A stretch of DNA of 64,000 nucleotides from Lichenicoccus sp964245755. Its GTDB lineage: Bacteria > Pseudomonadota > Alphaproteobacteria > Acetobacterales > Acetobacteraceae. Numbering within the stretch: position 1 is the stretch's first letter; each line of letters starts with the position of its first letter. Location of the stretch: positions 1 through 64,000 of the forward strand of contig CAXTNV010000001.1 of NCBI GenBank assembly GCA_964245755.1, in the 5' to 3' direction. This document shows, piece after piece, positions 17,261 to 27,255 of the stretch. Position numbers and translations under genes: made by a program. Below the pieces are notes generated by a model. The model was not told the origin of the DNA and ran no database searches. It was given only the letters and a program-made list of their open reading frames with translations.

Positions 17261-19513
17261 TCAGCCGAGCAGGTCGCGGGCGAGGATCGGCGTATGGCGC
17301 ACCCGCACACCGGTCGCGTGGTACACCGCGTTGGCGATTGCCGCTGGCATGCCGACGATGCCGATCTCGCCGACCGCCTTGGCGCCGATCGCATTCACCA
17401 CGCTGTCGGTCTCGTCGATCGTCTCCACGGTCACCTCGCCGATGTCGGCGTTGGTGGAGAAATGGTAGCCGGCGAGGTCGGTGTTGGCGAAGCGGGCGCG
17501 CGGCCGGTCCAGCTGCGACTCCTCGAGCAGCGCGAAGCTCGCACCCCACACCATCCCGCCGGCCAGGTTGCTGCGCGCGGTGCGCGGGTTGACGATGCGC
17601 CCGCAGGCGAACACGCCGACCATGCGCGACACCCGCACGGTGCGCAGCAGCCGGTCGACCCGCACCTCGGCGAACTGGGCGCCGAAGCTGTACGACGCGT
17701 GGGTCGCGGTGACCGGACCGTCCAAGGCCATGCCGCCGTCCAGGGCCGCGCGCATCCTGCCCTGGCTGAGCCCGGCGGGCTTCCACTCGGAGGTGACCTC
17801 GATCGCCTCGGACCCGGTGGCGCGCACCACGTCGCTCAGGCTGCAAGCGGTGCCGTCCGGCCCGACCACCTGGCCGCCGGCCAGCGTCAGCCGCGCCGGA
17901 TCGATGCCCGAGAAGGCGGCACCCGGCGCTGTGGCGGCGGCGAGCAGCTGCGCGCGCACCGCCAGCGCCGCCTCGTGCACCGCCGAGCCGGCAGAACCGG
18001 TGGTGACGGATCCGCCGGCGAGCGGGCCGGAGGGCAGCGCGCTCTCGCCGAGCCGCACCCGCACCTGTTCGTCCGCGACGCCCAGCAGCTCGGCCGCGAC
18101 CTGGCCCAGCACGGTGTAGGCGCCGGTGCCCAGGTCGTGCGCCGCGGTCGCCACGTGCAGCGTGCCGTCCGACGACAGGCGCACGCTGGCCGCGGCCGGG
18201 GTCATCGCCGAGGGGTAGGTCGCGGTGGCGCACCCCCAGCCGAGCAGCGTCCCATCCGCGTCGGTCATCGAGCCGACCGCGGGGTTGCGCCGGCTCCAGC
18301 CGAACAGCTCGGCACCGCGCCGGAAGCACGGCACCAGCGAGCGGCTGCTCCAGGCCACGCCCTTGACCGGGTCGCGTGCCGGCTCGTTGCGCAGGCGCAA
18401 CTCCACCGGATCCATTGCCAGCGCCACCGCCAGCTCGTCGACCGCGGACTCGAAGCCGAAGAACGCCGGCGCCTCGGCGGGCGCGCGCTGGAAGCCGGGG
18501 GTGTTGACGTCGGTGGCGACGGTGGCCTCGCGGGTGCGTATGTGGGCGATGTCGTACATCCGCGCCGTCACCTCGGTGCCGGGGAAGGCCACGTGGTCGA
18601 CCGCGGCGCTCTGGCCGGTCTGCTCGTGGATCATCGCCACCATCGTGCCGTCCCGCTCGGCCGCCAGCGCCACCCGGTGGCGGGTGGCGGGGCGGAACGA
18701 GCCGACCGTGAACATCGCCTCGCGCGGCACCACCAGCTTCACCGGGCGCCCCAGCCGCCGCGCCGCCAGCGCCACCAGCACCGTGTGCGGCAGGATGGTC
18801 GCCTTGCTGCCGAAGCCGCCGCCGACATAGGGGCTGCTGACCGTCACGTCCTCGGGGGGCAGGCGGAAGATGCGCGCGAGCCCCGCCCGGGTGCCGATCA
18901 CCCACTGGCTCGGCACGTGCACGGTGAGCCGGTTCTCGTGCCAGGCGGCGGTGGTGGCGTAGAGCTCGATCGGGTTGTGGTGCTGCGCCGGCGTCAGGTA
19001 GGTGGCGTCGATCTTCACCGGCGCGCGGGCGAAGGCGGACTCGGCGTCGCCGACATCGATCGCCTTGCCGTCCAGCGGCACGGCCTCGCGGTCCGGATCG
19101 TCGATGGCGATCGAGGCGTGGTCCGCACGATACTCGACCCGCAGCAGGCGCGCCGCCGCCTCGGCCGCCTCGGTAGTGTCGGCGACCACCAGCCCGACGA
19201 TCTGGCCGGCGTAGTGGACGATGTCCGACGAGAGCGGCATGAAGGAGGACTGCATGTGCCCGCCCTTCATGGCGGCACTCTCCTCGCCCAGATCATCGTT
19301 CAGGCCGTGATGCGTCAGCACCAGCCGCACCCCGGGCGCCGCCTCGGCGGCCTCGCTGTCGATGCGGTTGATCCTGCCCCTGGCGATCGAGCTCAGGGTC
19401 AGGGCCGCGTAGGCGACGTCCGGGTAGCCGGCATCGGCGGCGTATCGCGCGGCTCCCGTCGCCTTGATGCGCGCGTCGCGCCGGGTGACCGGAATGCCAA
19501 TGCCGCCATCCAT
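17261..19513 (-). CDS. Molybdopterin-binding subunit of an aldehyde/xanthine-type oxidoreductase (PaoC/YagR-like)
   Basis: This 750-residue large subunit of the xanthine oxidase family. The first 130 residues are the a/b hammerhead domain (RIKATGAARYAAD, then VHYAGQIVGLVVADT), followed by the cofactor domain with VGGGFGSKATILPH, GFQRAPAEAPAFFG and the general-base glutamate in KAVGEIGIVGM near the C-terminus. It oxidises an aldehyde or N-heterocycle by hydroxylation at molybdenum. It is the last gene of a three-gene unit with 2Fe-2S, FAD and Mo subunits, the order of E. coli paoABC (yagTSR). The start ATG lies 2 bases after the FAD-subunit stop. No Tat signal is present on this subunit, as expected. 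Confidence 0.92.
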   Translation of the reverse strand: MDGGIGIPVTRRDARIKATGAARYAADAGYPDVAYAALTLSSIARGRINRIDSEAAEAAPGVRLVLTHHGLNDDLGEESAAMKGGHMQSSFMPLSSDIVHYAGQIVGLVVADTTEAAEAAARLLRVEYRADHASIAIDDPDREAVPLDGKAIDVGDAESAFARAPVKIDATYLTPAQHHNPIELYATTAAWHENRLTVHVPSQWVIGTRAGLARIFRLPPEDVTVSSPYVGGGFGSKATILPHTVLVALAARRLGRPVKLVVPREAMFTVGSFRPATRHRVALAAERDGTMVAMIHEQTGQSAAVDHVAFPGTEVTARMYDIAHIRTREATVATDVNTPGFQRAPAEAPAFFGFESAVDELAVALAMDPVELRLRNEPARDPVKGVAWSSRSLVPCFRRGAELFGWSRRNPAVGSMTDADGTLLGWGCATATYPSAMTPAAASVRLSSDGTLHVATAAHDLGTGAYTVLGQVAAELLGVADEQVRVRLGESALPSGPLAGGSVTTGSAGSAVHEAALAVRAQLLAAATAPGAAFSGIDPARLTLAGGQVVGPDGTACSLSDVVRATGSEAIEVTSEWKPAGLSQGRMRAALDGGMALDGPVTATHASYSFGAQFAEVRVDRLLRTVRVSRMVGVFACGRIVNPRTARSNLAGGMVWGASFALLEESQLDRPRARFANTDLAGYHFSTNADIGEVTVETIDETDSVVNAIGAKAVGEIGIVGMPAAIANAVYHATGVRVRHTPILARDLLG

Positions 19514-19515
19514 GC

Positions 19516-20499
19516 TCAGGCCCTCCCGGCGGCGACCAGCGCGGCGCGCGCGACCACGCGCCGGCCGAGCTCGGTCTTGAACGCGTTGTGCGGCAGCGTC
19601 CGGGCGCCGACAAAGGCGGCCTCCCCGGCCTGCAGCGCGATGGCCTCGGTCAGCGTCCGCCCGGTCAGCACCGCTTCCGCCGCGGGCGCGCGCCAGGGCC
19701 GGCTGGCGACGCCGCCGAGCGACACCCGGGCGGCGCGCACGGTGTCGCCCTCCATCTCGAGCGCCACGGCGGCGGAGACCAGCGCGTAGGCGTAGCTCTG
19801 CCGGTCCCGCATCTTCAGGTAGGTCGAGCGCCGCCCCGAGGGCGTCGCCTGCACGGTGATCGCGGTGATGATCTCGCCCGGCGCCAGCGTGGTCTCCTGC
19901 TCCGGACGGTCGCCGTATTCGCGGTGCAGGCCGGCGAACGGGATGGTGCGGGAGGCGCGCTCGGAACGCACCTCCACCGCGCTGTCGAAGGCGGCCAGTG
20001 CGGTGCCCCAGTCGCCGGGATAGTTGGCCACGCAGGCGTCGGAGGTGCCGAACAGCGCCATCTCGCGCGTCTCGCCGTGCAGCGCGTCGCAGCCGGCGCC
20101 GGGCGAGCGCTTGTTGCAGGCGGAGATGCCGTCGCGAAAATAGGGGCAGCGGGTGCGCTGCAGCAGGTTGCCGCCCAGCGTGGCGGCGTGGCGCAGCTGC
20201 GGCGAGGCGGCGAGCTGCAGGCTCTCGGCGAGTGCCGGGTAGTCGTGCAGCAGCACCGGATCCTCGGCGACGTCGGCCATGCGCGCCAGGGCGCCGAAGC
20301 GCAGCACCGGACCAGCGGTGTCGAAGTCCGAGAGGTCGGTCAGGTGGCCGATATCCACCAGGCTGGACGGACCGGCGAGGTCGCCGCGCATCAGGTCCAC
20401 CATGGTGGTGCCGCCGGCGAGCAGCGCCGCACCGGGACGCGCGGCCTCCTGCAGGGCGTGGTCGAGGGAGGTGGCGCGGACGTAGGTGAAGGGCTGCAT
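19516..20499 (-). CDS. FAD-binding subunit of the aldehyde oxidoreductase (PaoB/YagS-like)
   Basis: This 327-residue medium subunit with the FAD-binding motifs LLAGGTTMVDLMR (residues about 26-38) and ASPQLRHAATLGGNLLQRTRCPY (about 100-122). After it comes the stretch CPYFRDG..ACNKR..GAGC with further cysteines, the insertion that in PaoB ligates an extra 4Fe-4S cluster. This places the enzyme with the PaoABC group rather than classical xanthine dehydrogenases. The C-terminal CO-dehydrogenase flavoprotein domain runs from about residue 215. It relays electrons between the 2Fe-2S subunit and FAD. The genes on either side are separated by 1-2 bases, indicating tight coupling. Confidence 0.92.
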   Translation of the reverse strand: MQPFTYVRATSLDHALQEAARPGAALLAGGTTMVDLMRGDLAGPSSLVDIGHLTDLSDFDTAGPVLRFGALARMADVAEDPVLLHDYPALAESLQLAASPQLRHAATLGGNLLQRTRCPYFRDGISACNKRSPGAGCDALHGETREMALFGTSDACVANYPGDWGTALAAFDSAVEVRSERASRTIPFAGLHREYGDRPEQETTLAPGEIITAITVQATPSGRRSTYLKMRDRQSYAYALVSAAVALEMEGDTVRAARVSLGGVASRPWRAPAAEAVLTGRTLTEAIALQAGEAAFVGARTLPHNAFKTELGRRVVARAALVAAGRA

Positions 20500-20500
20500 C

Positions 20501-20977
20501 TCAGCGCGCCGGACCCGCTACTTCACGCACCGCGGCGACGATGCCCGGATAGGCGCCGCAGCGGCACAGGTTGCCGCTCATGTACTCGCGGATCTCGTCG
20601 TCGCTGCGGGTGTGGCCCTCCCGGACGCAGGCGATCGCGGACATGATCTGGCCGGGCGTGCAGTAGCCGCACTGCAGCGCGTCGTGCGCGATGAACGCCG
20701 CCTGCATCGGGTGCAGCGTGCCGTCCGCGGCCTCCAGGCTCTCGATGGTGGCAACCTCCCGCCCGGCCGCCGCCAAAGCCAGGGTGAGGCAGGCGAGCTG
20801 CCGCCGGCCGTCGAGATGTATCGTGCAGGCACCGCAGGTGCCGTGGTTGCAGCCGACCTTGGTGCCGGTCAGGCCGAGATGGTCGCGAAGCGCGTCGAGC
20901 AGGGTGGTGCGGGTGTCGAGCACCAGCGAATGCTGCCGTCCATTGACGCTCAGGGTGCAGCGGGCGACGTGCGCCAT
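20501..20977 (-). CDS. 2Fe-2S subunit of the aldehyde oxidoreductase (PaoA/YagT-like)
   Basis: This 158-residue small subunit with two [2Fe-2S] domains. The plant-ferredoxin-type cluster has C43, C48, C51 and C63 (GCNHGTCGACT, then LACL). The second helical cluster has CGYC near residue 101 and CRC near residue 136 (SGNLCRCGAYPGI). It is the first gene of the three-subunit unit. Unlike E. coli PaoA it begins directly at the ferredoxin fold with no twin-arginine signal, so the enzyme is predicted to stay in the cytoplasm. The physiological electron acceptor is not visible. Confidence 0.93.
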   Translation of the reverse strand: MAHVARCTLSVNGRQHSLVLDTRTTLLDALRDHLGLTGTKVGCNHGTCGACTIHLDGRRQLACLTLALAAAGREVATIESLEAADGTLHPMQAAFIAHDALQCGYCTPGQIMSAIACVREGHTRSDDEIREYMSGNLCRCGAYPGIVAAVREVAGPAR

Positions 20978-21002
20978 ATTTGCCTCATGGAGATGGAGTG
21001 CC

Positions 21003-22223
<1,221 letters not shown>

Positions 22224-22292
22224 CGTAGGAACTAGGGGACATGGCGCGGAACCGCGCAAGGGGTGATCCGCGGCTCCCTCAGCTTCGCCGCC

Positions 22293-23276
22293 TCAGCTTC
22301 GCCCGCGCCGCTTCTGGTTGAGGCTGTCGACCAGCACCGCGCCGAAGATCACCGCGCCCTGGATGAACTGCACCCAGAACGGCTGCACGTTCTTGAGCGT
22401 CAGCCCGTTGTTGATCAGGCCGATGATCAGCACGCCGAGCAGCGTCCCCAGCATGCTGCCCTTGCCGCCGAACAGCGACGCGCCGCCGATCACCACGGCG
22501 GCGATCGCGTTCAGCTCCAGCCCCACGGCGGCGATCGGCTGCGCGCTGTCCAGCCGCCCGGCCAGCACCACGCCGCCGAGCCCGGCGAGCGCGCCGCTGA
22601 CGACGTAGACCACCGCCAGCGTGCGCCCGACCGGGATGCCGGCCAGCCGCGCCGCCTCGCGGTTGCCGCCCACCGCGTAGATCTCGGCACCGAGCACGGT
22701 GCGCGACAGCACCACCCATGCGAGCAGGAACACGCAGGCGGCGATCAGGGCCGCGATCGGCAGCGGCCCGAGGTTGCCGCCGCCGATGTTGTCGAAGCTG
22801 TCGGGGAAGTCGAAGATCGTGTTGCCGTTGGTGACGATGAAGGCGAGGCCGCGCGCCATCGCCAGCACCGCCAGGGTGACGATGAACGGGCTCATCGCCA
22901 GCACCGTGATCGCGAACGCGTTGAACATGCCGCAGCACGCGCCGACCCCGATCCCGAGCAGCACCGCCAGCGGCACCGGGAGGTGGGCGTGGATCGCGAG
23001 CCCGGTGATCACGCCGGTGAACGCGACCACCGAACCGACCGAGAGGTCGATCCCGCTGGTGACGATCACGAAGGTCTCGCCGACCGCGACGATGCCGATC
23101 AGCGAGCTCGCGAGCAGGATCGACAGGATGTTCGCGGTGGTGAGGAAGGCCGGAGTGGTCGCGGCGAGGTAGAGCGAGATCGCCACGAAGCCGACGATGA
23201 TGGTCAGCTCGTTCAGGGCGCGGCCGACGCCGCCGATGCCGAAGCGGCGAGGGGGGGAGGCGGAAGGTGAGGTCAT
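22293..23276 (-). CDS. Sugar ABC importer permease (CUT2, RbsC-like), second system
   Basis: This 327-residue polytopic permease with about ten membrane segments. Family blocks include TSGIDLSVGSVVAFTG, the MSPFIVTLAVLAMARGLAF segment, IYAVGGNREAARLAGI and the C-terminal AAVVIGGASLFGGKGSMLGTLLG. The start ATG at 23276 lies 20 bases after the stop of the ATPase gene. The gene is the last of a binding protein-ATPase-permease unit (RbsB-RbsA-RbsC type). It is clearly a different system from the importer at 1-2732, which has the reverse permease/ATPase order. The transported sugar is unknown. Confidence 0.93.
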   Translation of the reverse strand: MTSPSASPPRRFGIGGVGRALNELTIIVGFVAISLYLAATTPAFLTTANILSILLASSLIGIVAVGETFVIVTSGIDLSVGSVVAFTGVITGLAIHAHLPVPLAVLLGIGVGACCGMFNAFAITVLAMSPFIVTLAVLAMARGLAFIVTNGNTIFDFPDSFDNIGGGNLGPLPIAALIAACVFLLAWVVLSRTVLGAEIYAVGGNREAARLAGIPVGRTLAVVYVVSGALAGLGGVVLAGRLDSAQPIAAVGLELNAIAAVVIGGASLFGGKGSMLGTLLGVLIIGLINNGLTLKNVQPFWVQFIQGAVIFGAVLVDSLNQKRRGRS

Positions 23277-23296
23277 CAGGTGCCCTTGCCCGAGAA

Positions 23297-24817
23297 TCAG
23301 CCGAGTGCCGCGAGCGCCATGATCCGCTCCTGGCTGAACCCGTCGCGATCGAGCTCGCCCGCCAGCCTGCCGCCGCGCATCACCAGGATGCGGTCGCACA
23401 GTCCGAGCAGCTCCAGCATGTCCGACGACACCACCAGCACCGCGCCACCCTGCGTCGCCAGCTCGCCGATCAGCCGGTAGACCTCGACCTTGGCACCGAC
23501 ATCGATGCCGCGCGTCGGCTCGTCGAGCAGGAACACGCGCGGCGTCGTGGTCAGCGCGCGGGCCAGCACCACCTTCTGCTGGTTGCCGCCCGACAGGCTG
23601 CCGACCGGCTGCTCGATGCCGGGAGTGCGTATGCGCAACTCGTCCACCGAGCGGCGCGCGAGTGCATCGGTGCGCCCGGGCGCGGTGAACAGGCGCAGCC
23701 AGGCCAGCCGATCCAGCGTCGACAGCGCCACGTTGCTGCGCACGGAGAACGGCAGCACCAGGCCCTCGCCCTTGCGGTCCTCGGGAACGAAGGCGATCCC
23801 CGCCGCGATGGCCTCGCGCGGCGAGCGGACGCGCACGCTGGAGCCGTCGATGCGGATCGTGCCGACGGCACCGGGCAGCGCCCCGTAGATCGCCTTGAGC
23901 ACCTCGGTGCGGCCCGCTCCCATCAAGCCGCCGAGCCCGACCACCTCGCCCGCCCGCACCGCCAGCGAAACGCCGGTGAAGCTGGCGGAGGACGAGGAGG
24001 CGGGGTTCGGCCCGGACCCCAGCCCTTCCACCTGCAGCAGGGCGGCGCCGATCGCGGCCTCGCGCGGCGGGAACAGGGCGGTGATCGGCCGGTTGACCAT
24101 CGCCTGGATCAGGCCGGCCTCGTCCCACTGCGCCACCGGGCGCGTCTCCACCGTCCGGCCGTCGCGCATCACCGTGACCCGGTCGCAGATCTCGAAGATC
24201 TCCTCGAGATGATGGCTGATGAAGACGATGCCGATGCCGGCCTGCTTGAGTGCCGCCACCGTCCCGTAGAGGATGCGCTGCTCGGCGATGGTCAGGGTGG
24301 CGGTCGGCTCGTCCATCACGATCACCCGCGCCTCGCGCGACAGCGCGCGGGCGATCTCGACCAGCTGCTGCTGGGCGATGCCGAGGTGGCGCACGCTGGT
24401 CTGCGGCGGCAGGCTCAGGCCGACCCGCGCCAGCAGCGCCCGGCTGCGCTGGTGCAGCAGGCCGCGGCGCACCAGCCCCAACGGGTTGCGCGGCAGGTGA
24501 CCGAGGAAGATGTTCTCCGCGACCGTCTGGTCCGGCACCAGGCTGAGCTCCTGGTGGATCACCACGATCCCGGCGTCCAGCGCGTCGCGCGGACGTCGCG
24601 GCGTGAACTCCGTGCCATCCAGCCGCACGCTGCCGGCATCGCCGCGGAAGGCGCCGGCGAGCACCTTCATCAGCGTCGACTTGCCGGCACCGTTCTCGCC
24701 GACGATGCCCAGCACCTCGCCGCGCTGCAGCGTCAGGTCGACATCGGCCAGCGCCCGCACGCCGGGGAACGACTTGCAGATGCCGCGCATCTCCAGCAGC
24801 GGCGGTGACGCGTTCAT
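23297..24817 (-). CDS. Sugar ABC importer ATPase with two nucleotide-binding domains (RbsA-like)
   Basis: This 506-residue ATPase built from two ABC domains, as in RbsA, MglA and XylG. Domain 1 has a full Walker A (GENGAGKSTLM), signature LGIAQQQLVEIARAL, Walker B VIVMDEPTATL and H-loop SHH. Domain 2 has the usual altered Walker A of this family (GGLMGAGRTEVL), an intact signature LSGGNQQKV and Walker B VFLLDEPTRGIDVG. It would energise uptake through the permease at 22293-23276 with substrate from the binding protein upstream. Length and organisation are normal for the family. Confidence 0.94.
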   Translation of the reverse strand: MNASPPLLEMRGICKSFPGVRALADVDLTLQRGEVLGIVGENGAGKSTLMKVLAGAFRGDAGSVRLDGTEFTPRRPRDALDAGIVVIHQELSLVPDQTVAENIFLGHLPRNPLGLVRRGLLHQRSRALLARVGLSLPPQTSVRHLGIAQQQLVEIARALSREARVIVMDEPTATLTIAEQRILYGTVAALKQAGIGIVFISHHLEEIFEICDRVTVMRDGRTVETRPVAQWDEAGLIQAMVNRPITALFPPREAAIGAALLQVEGLGSGPNPASSSSASFTGVSLAVRAGEVVGLGGLMGAGRTEVLKAIYGALPGAVGTIRIDGSSVRVRSPREAIAAGIAFVPEDRKGEGLVLPFSVRSNVALSTLDRLAWLRLFTAPGRTDALARRSVDELRIRTPGIEQPVGSLSGGNQQKVVLARALTTTPRVFLLDEPTRGIDVGAKVEVYRLIGELATQGGAVLVVSSDMLELLGLCDRILVMRGGRLAGELDRDGFSQERIMALAALG

Positions 24818-24836
24818 GCGAGCCGCCGGCGGTCGG
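24818..24836 (-). terminator. Candidate stem-loop between binding-protein and ATPase genes
   Basis: Read on the minus strand, the 19-base spacer plus flanking bases forms an imperfect hairpin (AGCCG...CGGCT). No U-tract follows, so it is more likely an attenuating or mRNA-stabilising loop than a full terminator. Such loops often keep binding-protein transcripts more abundant than those of downstream transporter genes. Confidence 0.25.
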
Positions 24837-25859
24837 CTACTGGCTCTTGGTGACCTCGTCGCCCCACAGCCCGTAGGATTTGACCTCGGTGCTGTCGAGG
24901 TTGGCGCGGGTCAGCAGCACGTGGGGCCAGAACCGGTGCGCCGGGATGCCCGACTTGTCGCCATGCAGGTACTGCTCGATGTAGGTCACCGACTGCGCCG
25001 CCATGGTCAGCGGGTTCTGCGAAAGGGTCGCGTCCATTTGACCCTTGCGGATCGCGTTCAGCCCCTGCTCGGTGCCGTCGATGCCGACGATCACGATGTG
25101 CTTGGAGTCGCCGATCGGAGTGAAGCGGTTGGCCTGCTTGATCGCGCGCATGGCGCCGACGGCGTTGTCGTCGTTGCCGTTGAAGATGGCGTCGATGTCA
25201 CCGTGCGCGGCCAGCAGCTGGGTGGTGATGTTGAAGCCCTTGTCGGCGTCGAAATCCGCCGCCTGGCGCGCCACCAGCTTGAGGCCGGGATTGCCCTGCG
25301 ACAGCTTGGCGAACTCGGCCGCGAAGCCGCGCTCGCGGTCGTCGCCGGCGGTGGTGCCGAGCAGCCCCTCGAGGTCGACGACGTTGCCCTTGAGCGTGCC
25401 GTAGCGCTGCTTGAGCTGGGCCGCGATGTAGTCCGCGCCCTCCCTGCCGAGGGCGACGTTGTCGGTCTCGAGGAAGTTCACCTGGCAGTGGCCGCAGGCG
25501 GCGCCGCGATCCAGCGTGAACACCGGGATGCCGCGCTTGTTGGCCTGGCGCACCACCGGGACGATGGCATCGGCGTTGATCGGATTGAGGATGAGTGCTG
25601 CAACGTGCTGGTTGATCAGGTCGAGCACCTGCGTTGCCTGGGTGTTGGCGTCGCCATTGGCGCTGGTGTTGATCAGGGTGAGGTCGGAGTGTGCCTTGAT
25701 GCCGGCCTCGACGCCACGCGACATGCCCTGGAAGAACGGGTTGGCGAGGGTGGACACGCTGTAGCCGATCGCCGAGCCGGCGGCATACGCCTGGAGCGGT
25801 GCCGCGCCGACGCACAGGGACGCGGCCACGGCAAGGCCGTGCAGCAGGGAGCGTGACAT
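24837..25859 (-). CDS. Periplasmic sugar-binding protein (RbsB-like), second CUT2 system
   Basis: This 340-residue exported binding protein. The ATG at 25859 has the strong ribosome-binding site GGAGGAAACG directly upstream. It opens with a Sec signal (MSRSLLHGLAVAASLCVGAAPLQAYAA, split by the cleavage region). Family blocks follow: STLANPFFQGMSRGVEAG, LDLINQHVAALILNPINADA and FNGNDDNAVGAMRAIKQ. It contains a rare CGHC pair (in AACGHCQVNF), possibly a disulfide. It is the first gene of the operon and hands a monosaccharide to the permease. The ligand is probably ribose-, galactose- or xylitol-like but is not determinable. Confidence 0.92.
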   Translation of the reverse strand: MSRSLLHGLAVAASLCVGAAPLQAYAAGSAIGYSVSTLANPFFQGMSRGVEAGIKAHSDLTLINTSANGDANTQATQVLDLINQHVAALILNPINADAIVPVVRQANKRGIPVFTLDRGAACGHCQVNFLETDNVALGREGADYIAAQLKQRYGTLKGNVVDLEGLLGTTAGDDRERGFAAEFAKLSQGNPGLKLVARQAADFDADKGFNITTQLLAAHGDIDAIFNGNDDNAVGAMRAIKQANRFTPIGDSKHIVIVGIDGTEQGLNAIRKGQMDATLSQNPLTMAAQSVTYIEQYLHGDKSGIPAHRFWPHVLLTRANLDSTEVKSYGLWGDEVTKSQ

Positions 25860-26000
25860 CGTTTCCTCCGATTTGTGCCGGCTCGTGCCGTTGCTTGCCG
25901 ACAGCCTATGGAGCCGCGTCGGCAAGTCAATGCGTGGCCTGCCCCGAAGCGCCAGCAGCGGCCGCCGCCATCGGCAGGGCCGCTGCGCCGCGCTCCCGGC

Positions 26001-27041
26001 TCAACCCGCGTTGGCGACCTGCTCGCGCCTGTAGGCGCCCTGTCGCGTCAGCATCCAGCCGGGGTACTCGGGCGGAAGCTGGCTGACCGCATCGAGTGCC
26101 GCCAGCTGTTCGGCGTCGAGCTTGACGTCGATCGCGGCAAGGTTGTCCGCGAGCTGCTCCGGTCGCTTGGCGCCGATGATGACGCTGGTGACGACCGGCT
26201 GGTGCAGCAGCCAGGCCAGCGCGATACGCGCCACCGAGACACCGTGCGCCTCGGCGATCGGACGCATCGCGTCGATCACGTCGTAGCCGCGCTCCCGGTC
26301 GACCGGCGGAAAGTCGAAATCGACGCGCCGGCTGCCCTGCTCGCCGTGCTGGTCGCGACCGTATTTGCCGGACAGCAAACCGCCGGCGAGCGGACTCCAG
26401 ACCAGCAGGCCGACCTGCTCGTGGCGCAGCATCGGCACCAGCTCGCGCTCCAGGTCGCGTCCCGCCAGCGTGTAGTACGCCTGCAGGCTCTCGAACCGGG
26501 CGGTTCCCCGGCGTTCGGCGATGCCCTGCGCCTTCATGATCTGCCAGGCTGCCCAGTTGGAGACGCCGACATGACGCACGTGGCCGTGCCGGACCAGGAT
26601 GTCGAGCGCCTCCATGGTCTCGTCGATCGGGGTCGCCGGATCGAAGCCGTGGATCTGGTACAGGTCGACGTGGTCGAGCTGCAGCCGCTTCAGGCTGGCC
26701 TTGACGGCATCGACGATATGCGTCCGCGAGTTGCCGCGCGCGTTCGGGCCGCGCCCGGTCTCGCCGAACGCCTTGGTCGCGACCAGGATCTCGTCGCGCG
26801 GCACCTTCAGGTTGCGCAGCGCCTGGCCGGTGATCTGTTCGGAAAGTCCGGCCGCATAGACGTCGGCGGTGTCGAGCAGGTTCACGCCGGCGTCGATCGC
26901 GCTGCCGACCAGCCGTTCGGCCTCGTCCTGCTGCAGCGCGCCGATCTTGCGCCACATGCCCTCGCCGCCGCCGAAGGTCATGGTGCCGAGGCACAGTTCC
27001 GAGACGAAGAGGCCGGTGCGGCCGAGCATCCTGTAGCGCAT
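26001..27041 (-). CDS. Aldo/keto reductase
   Basis: This 346-residue NADPH-dependent reductase with a TIM-barrel fold. The catalytic tetrad can be placed: Asp in LLDTADVYAAG, Tyr in the same motif, Lys in ILVATKAFGE and His in LYQIHGFDP. The cofactor-binding C-terminal part includes SVIIGAKRPEQLADN. It resembles the YajO/Tas/AKR11-12 group acting on sugar aldehydes or xenobiotic carbonyls. It is transcribed divergently from a TetR-type regulator 214 bases away, which may control it. Sequence does not tell the substrate. Confidence 0.92.
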   Translation of the reverse strand: MRYRMLGRTGLFVSELCLGTMTFGGGEGMWRKIGALQQDEAERLVGSAIDAGVNLLDTADVYAAGLSEQITGQALRNLKVPRDEILVATKAFGETGRGPNARGNSRTHIVDAVKASLKRLQLDHVDLYQIHGFDPATPIDETMEALDILVRHGHVRHVGVSNWAAWQIMKAQGIAERRGTARFESLQAYYTLAGRDLERELVPMLRHEQVGLLVWSPLAGGLLSGKYGRDQHGEQGSRRVDFDFPPVDRERGYDVIDAMRPIAEAHGVSVARIALAWLLHQPVVTSVIIGAKRPEQLADNLAAIDVKLDAEQLAALDAVSQLPPEYPGWMLTRQGAYRREQVANAG

Positions 27042-27193
27042 GGCGAGAGTCCCGAGCTGGTCGCGCGTAAGCTGGCGGCGACGGACATGGTGCGGAAGAG
27101 CAGTGCCGCACTTACGGTTTGATTGTGCATCGCGACATGGCGCGACACAACAGGACTCACCGAACTGTGCGAGCCGCGCGGTGTTGCTGGCAA

Positions 27194-27221
27194 TTGACCC
27201 TTGCCGGGCCCGTCGTAGGCT
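27194..27221 (+). promoter_or_regulatory. Candidate sigma70-type promoter of the TetR gene
   Basis: TTGACC (27194-27199) and TAGGCT (27216-27221) are 16 bases apart and lie about 35 bases before the ATG of the TetR-family gene. The -35 matches the consensus in five of six positions and the -10 is weaker. No obvious operator palindrome was seen next to it. Confidence 0.35.
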
Positions 27222-27255
27222 GCGTCCGTCGAGCCGATTTCTTCTGGCGCAAGTT

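Noticed and set aside
17030..19789. 919-codon plus-strand open frame opposite the molybdoenzyme subunit
   Set aside because: No family-like motifs and Arg/Gly/His-rich composition. The opposite strand encodes an unmistakable xanthine-oxidase-type subunit.
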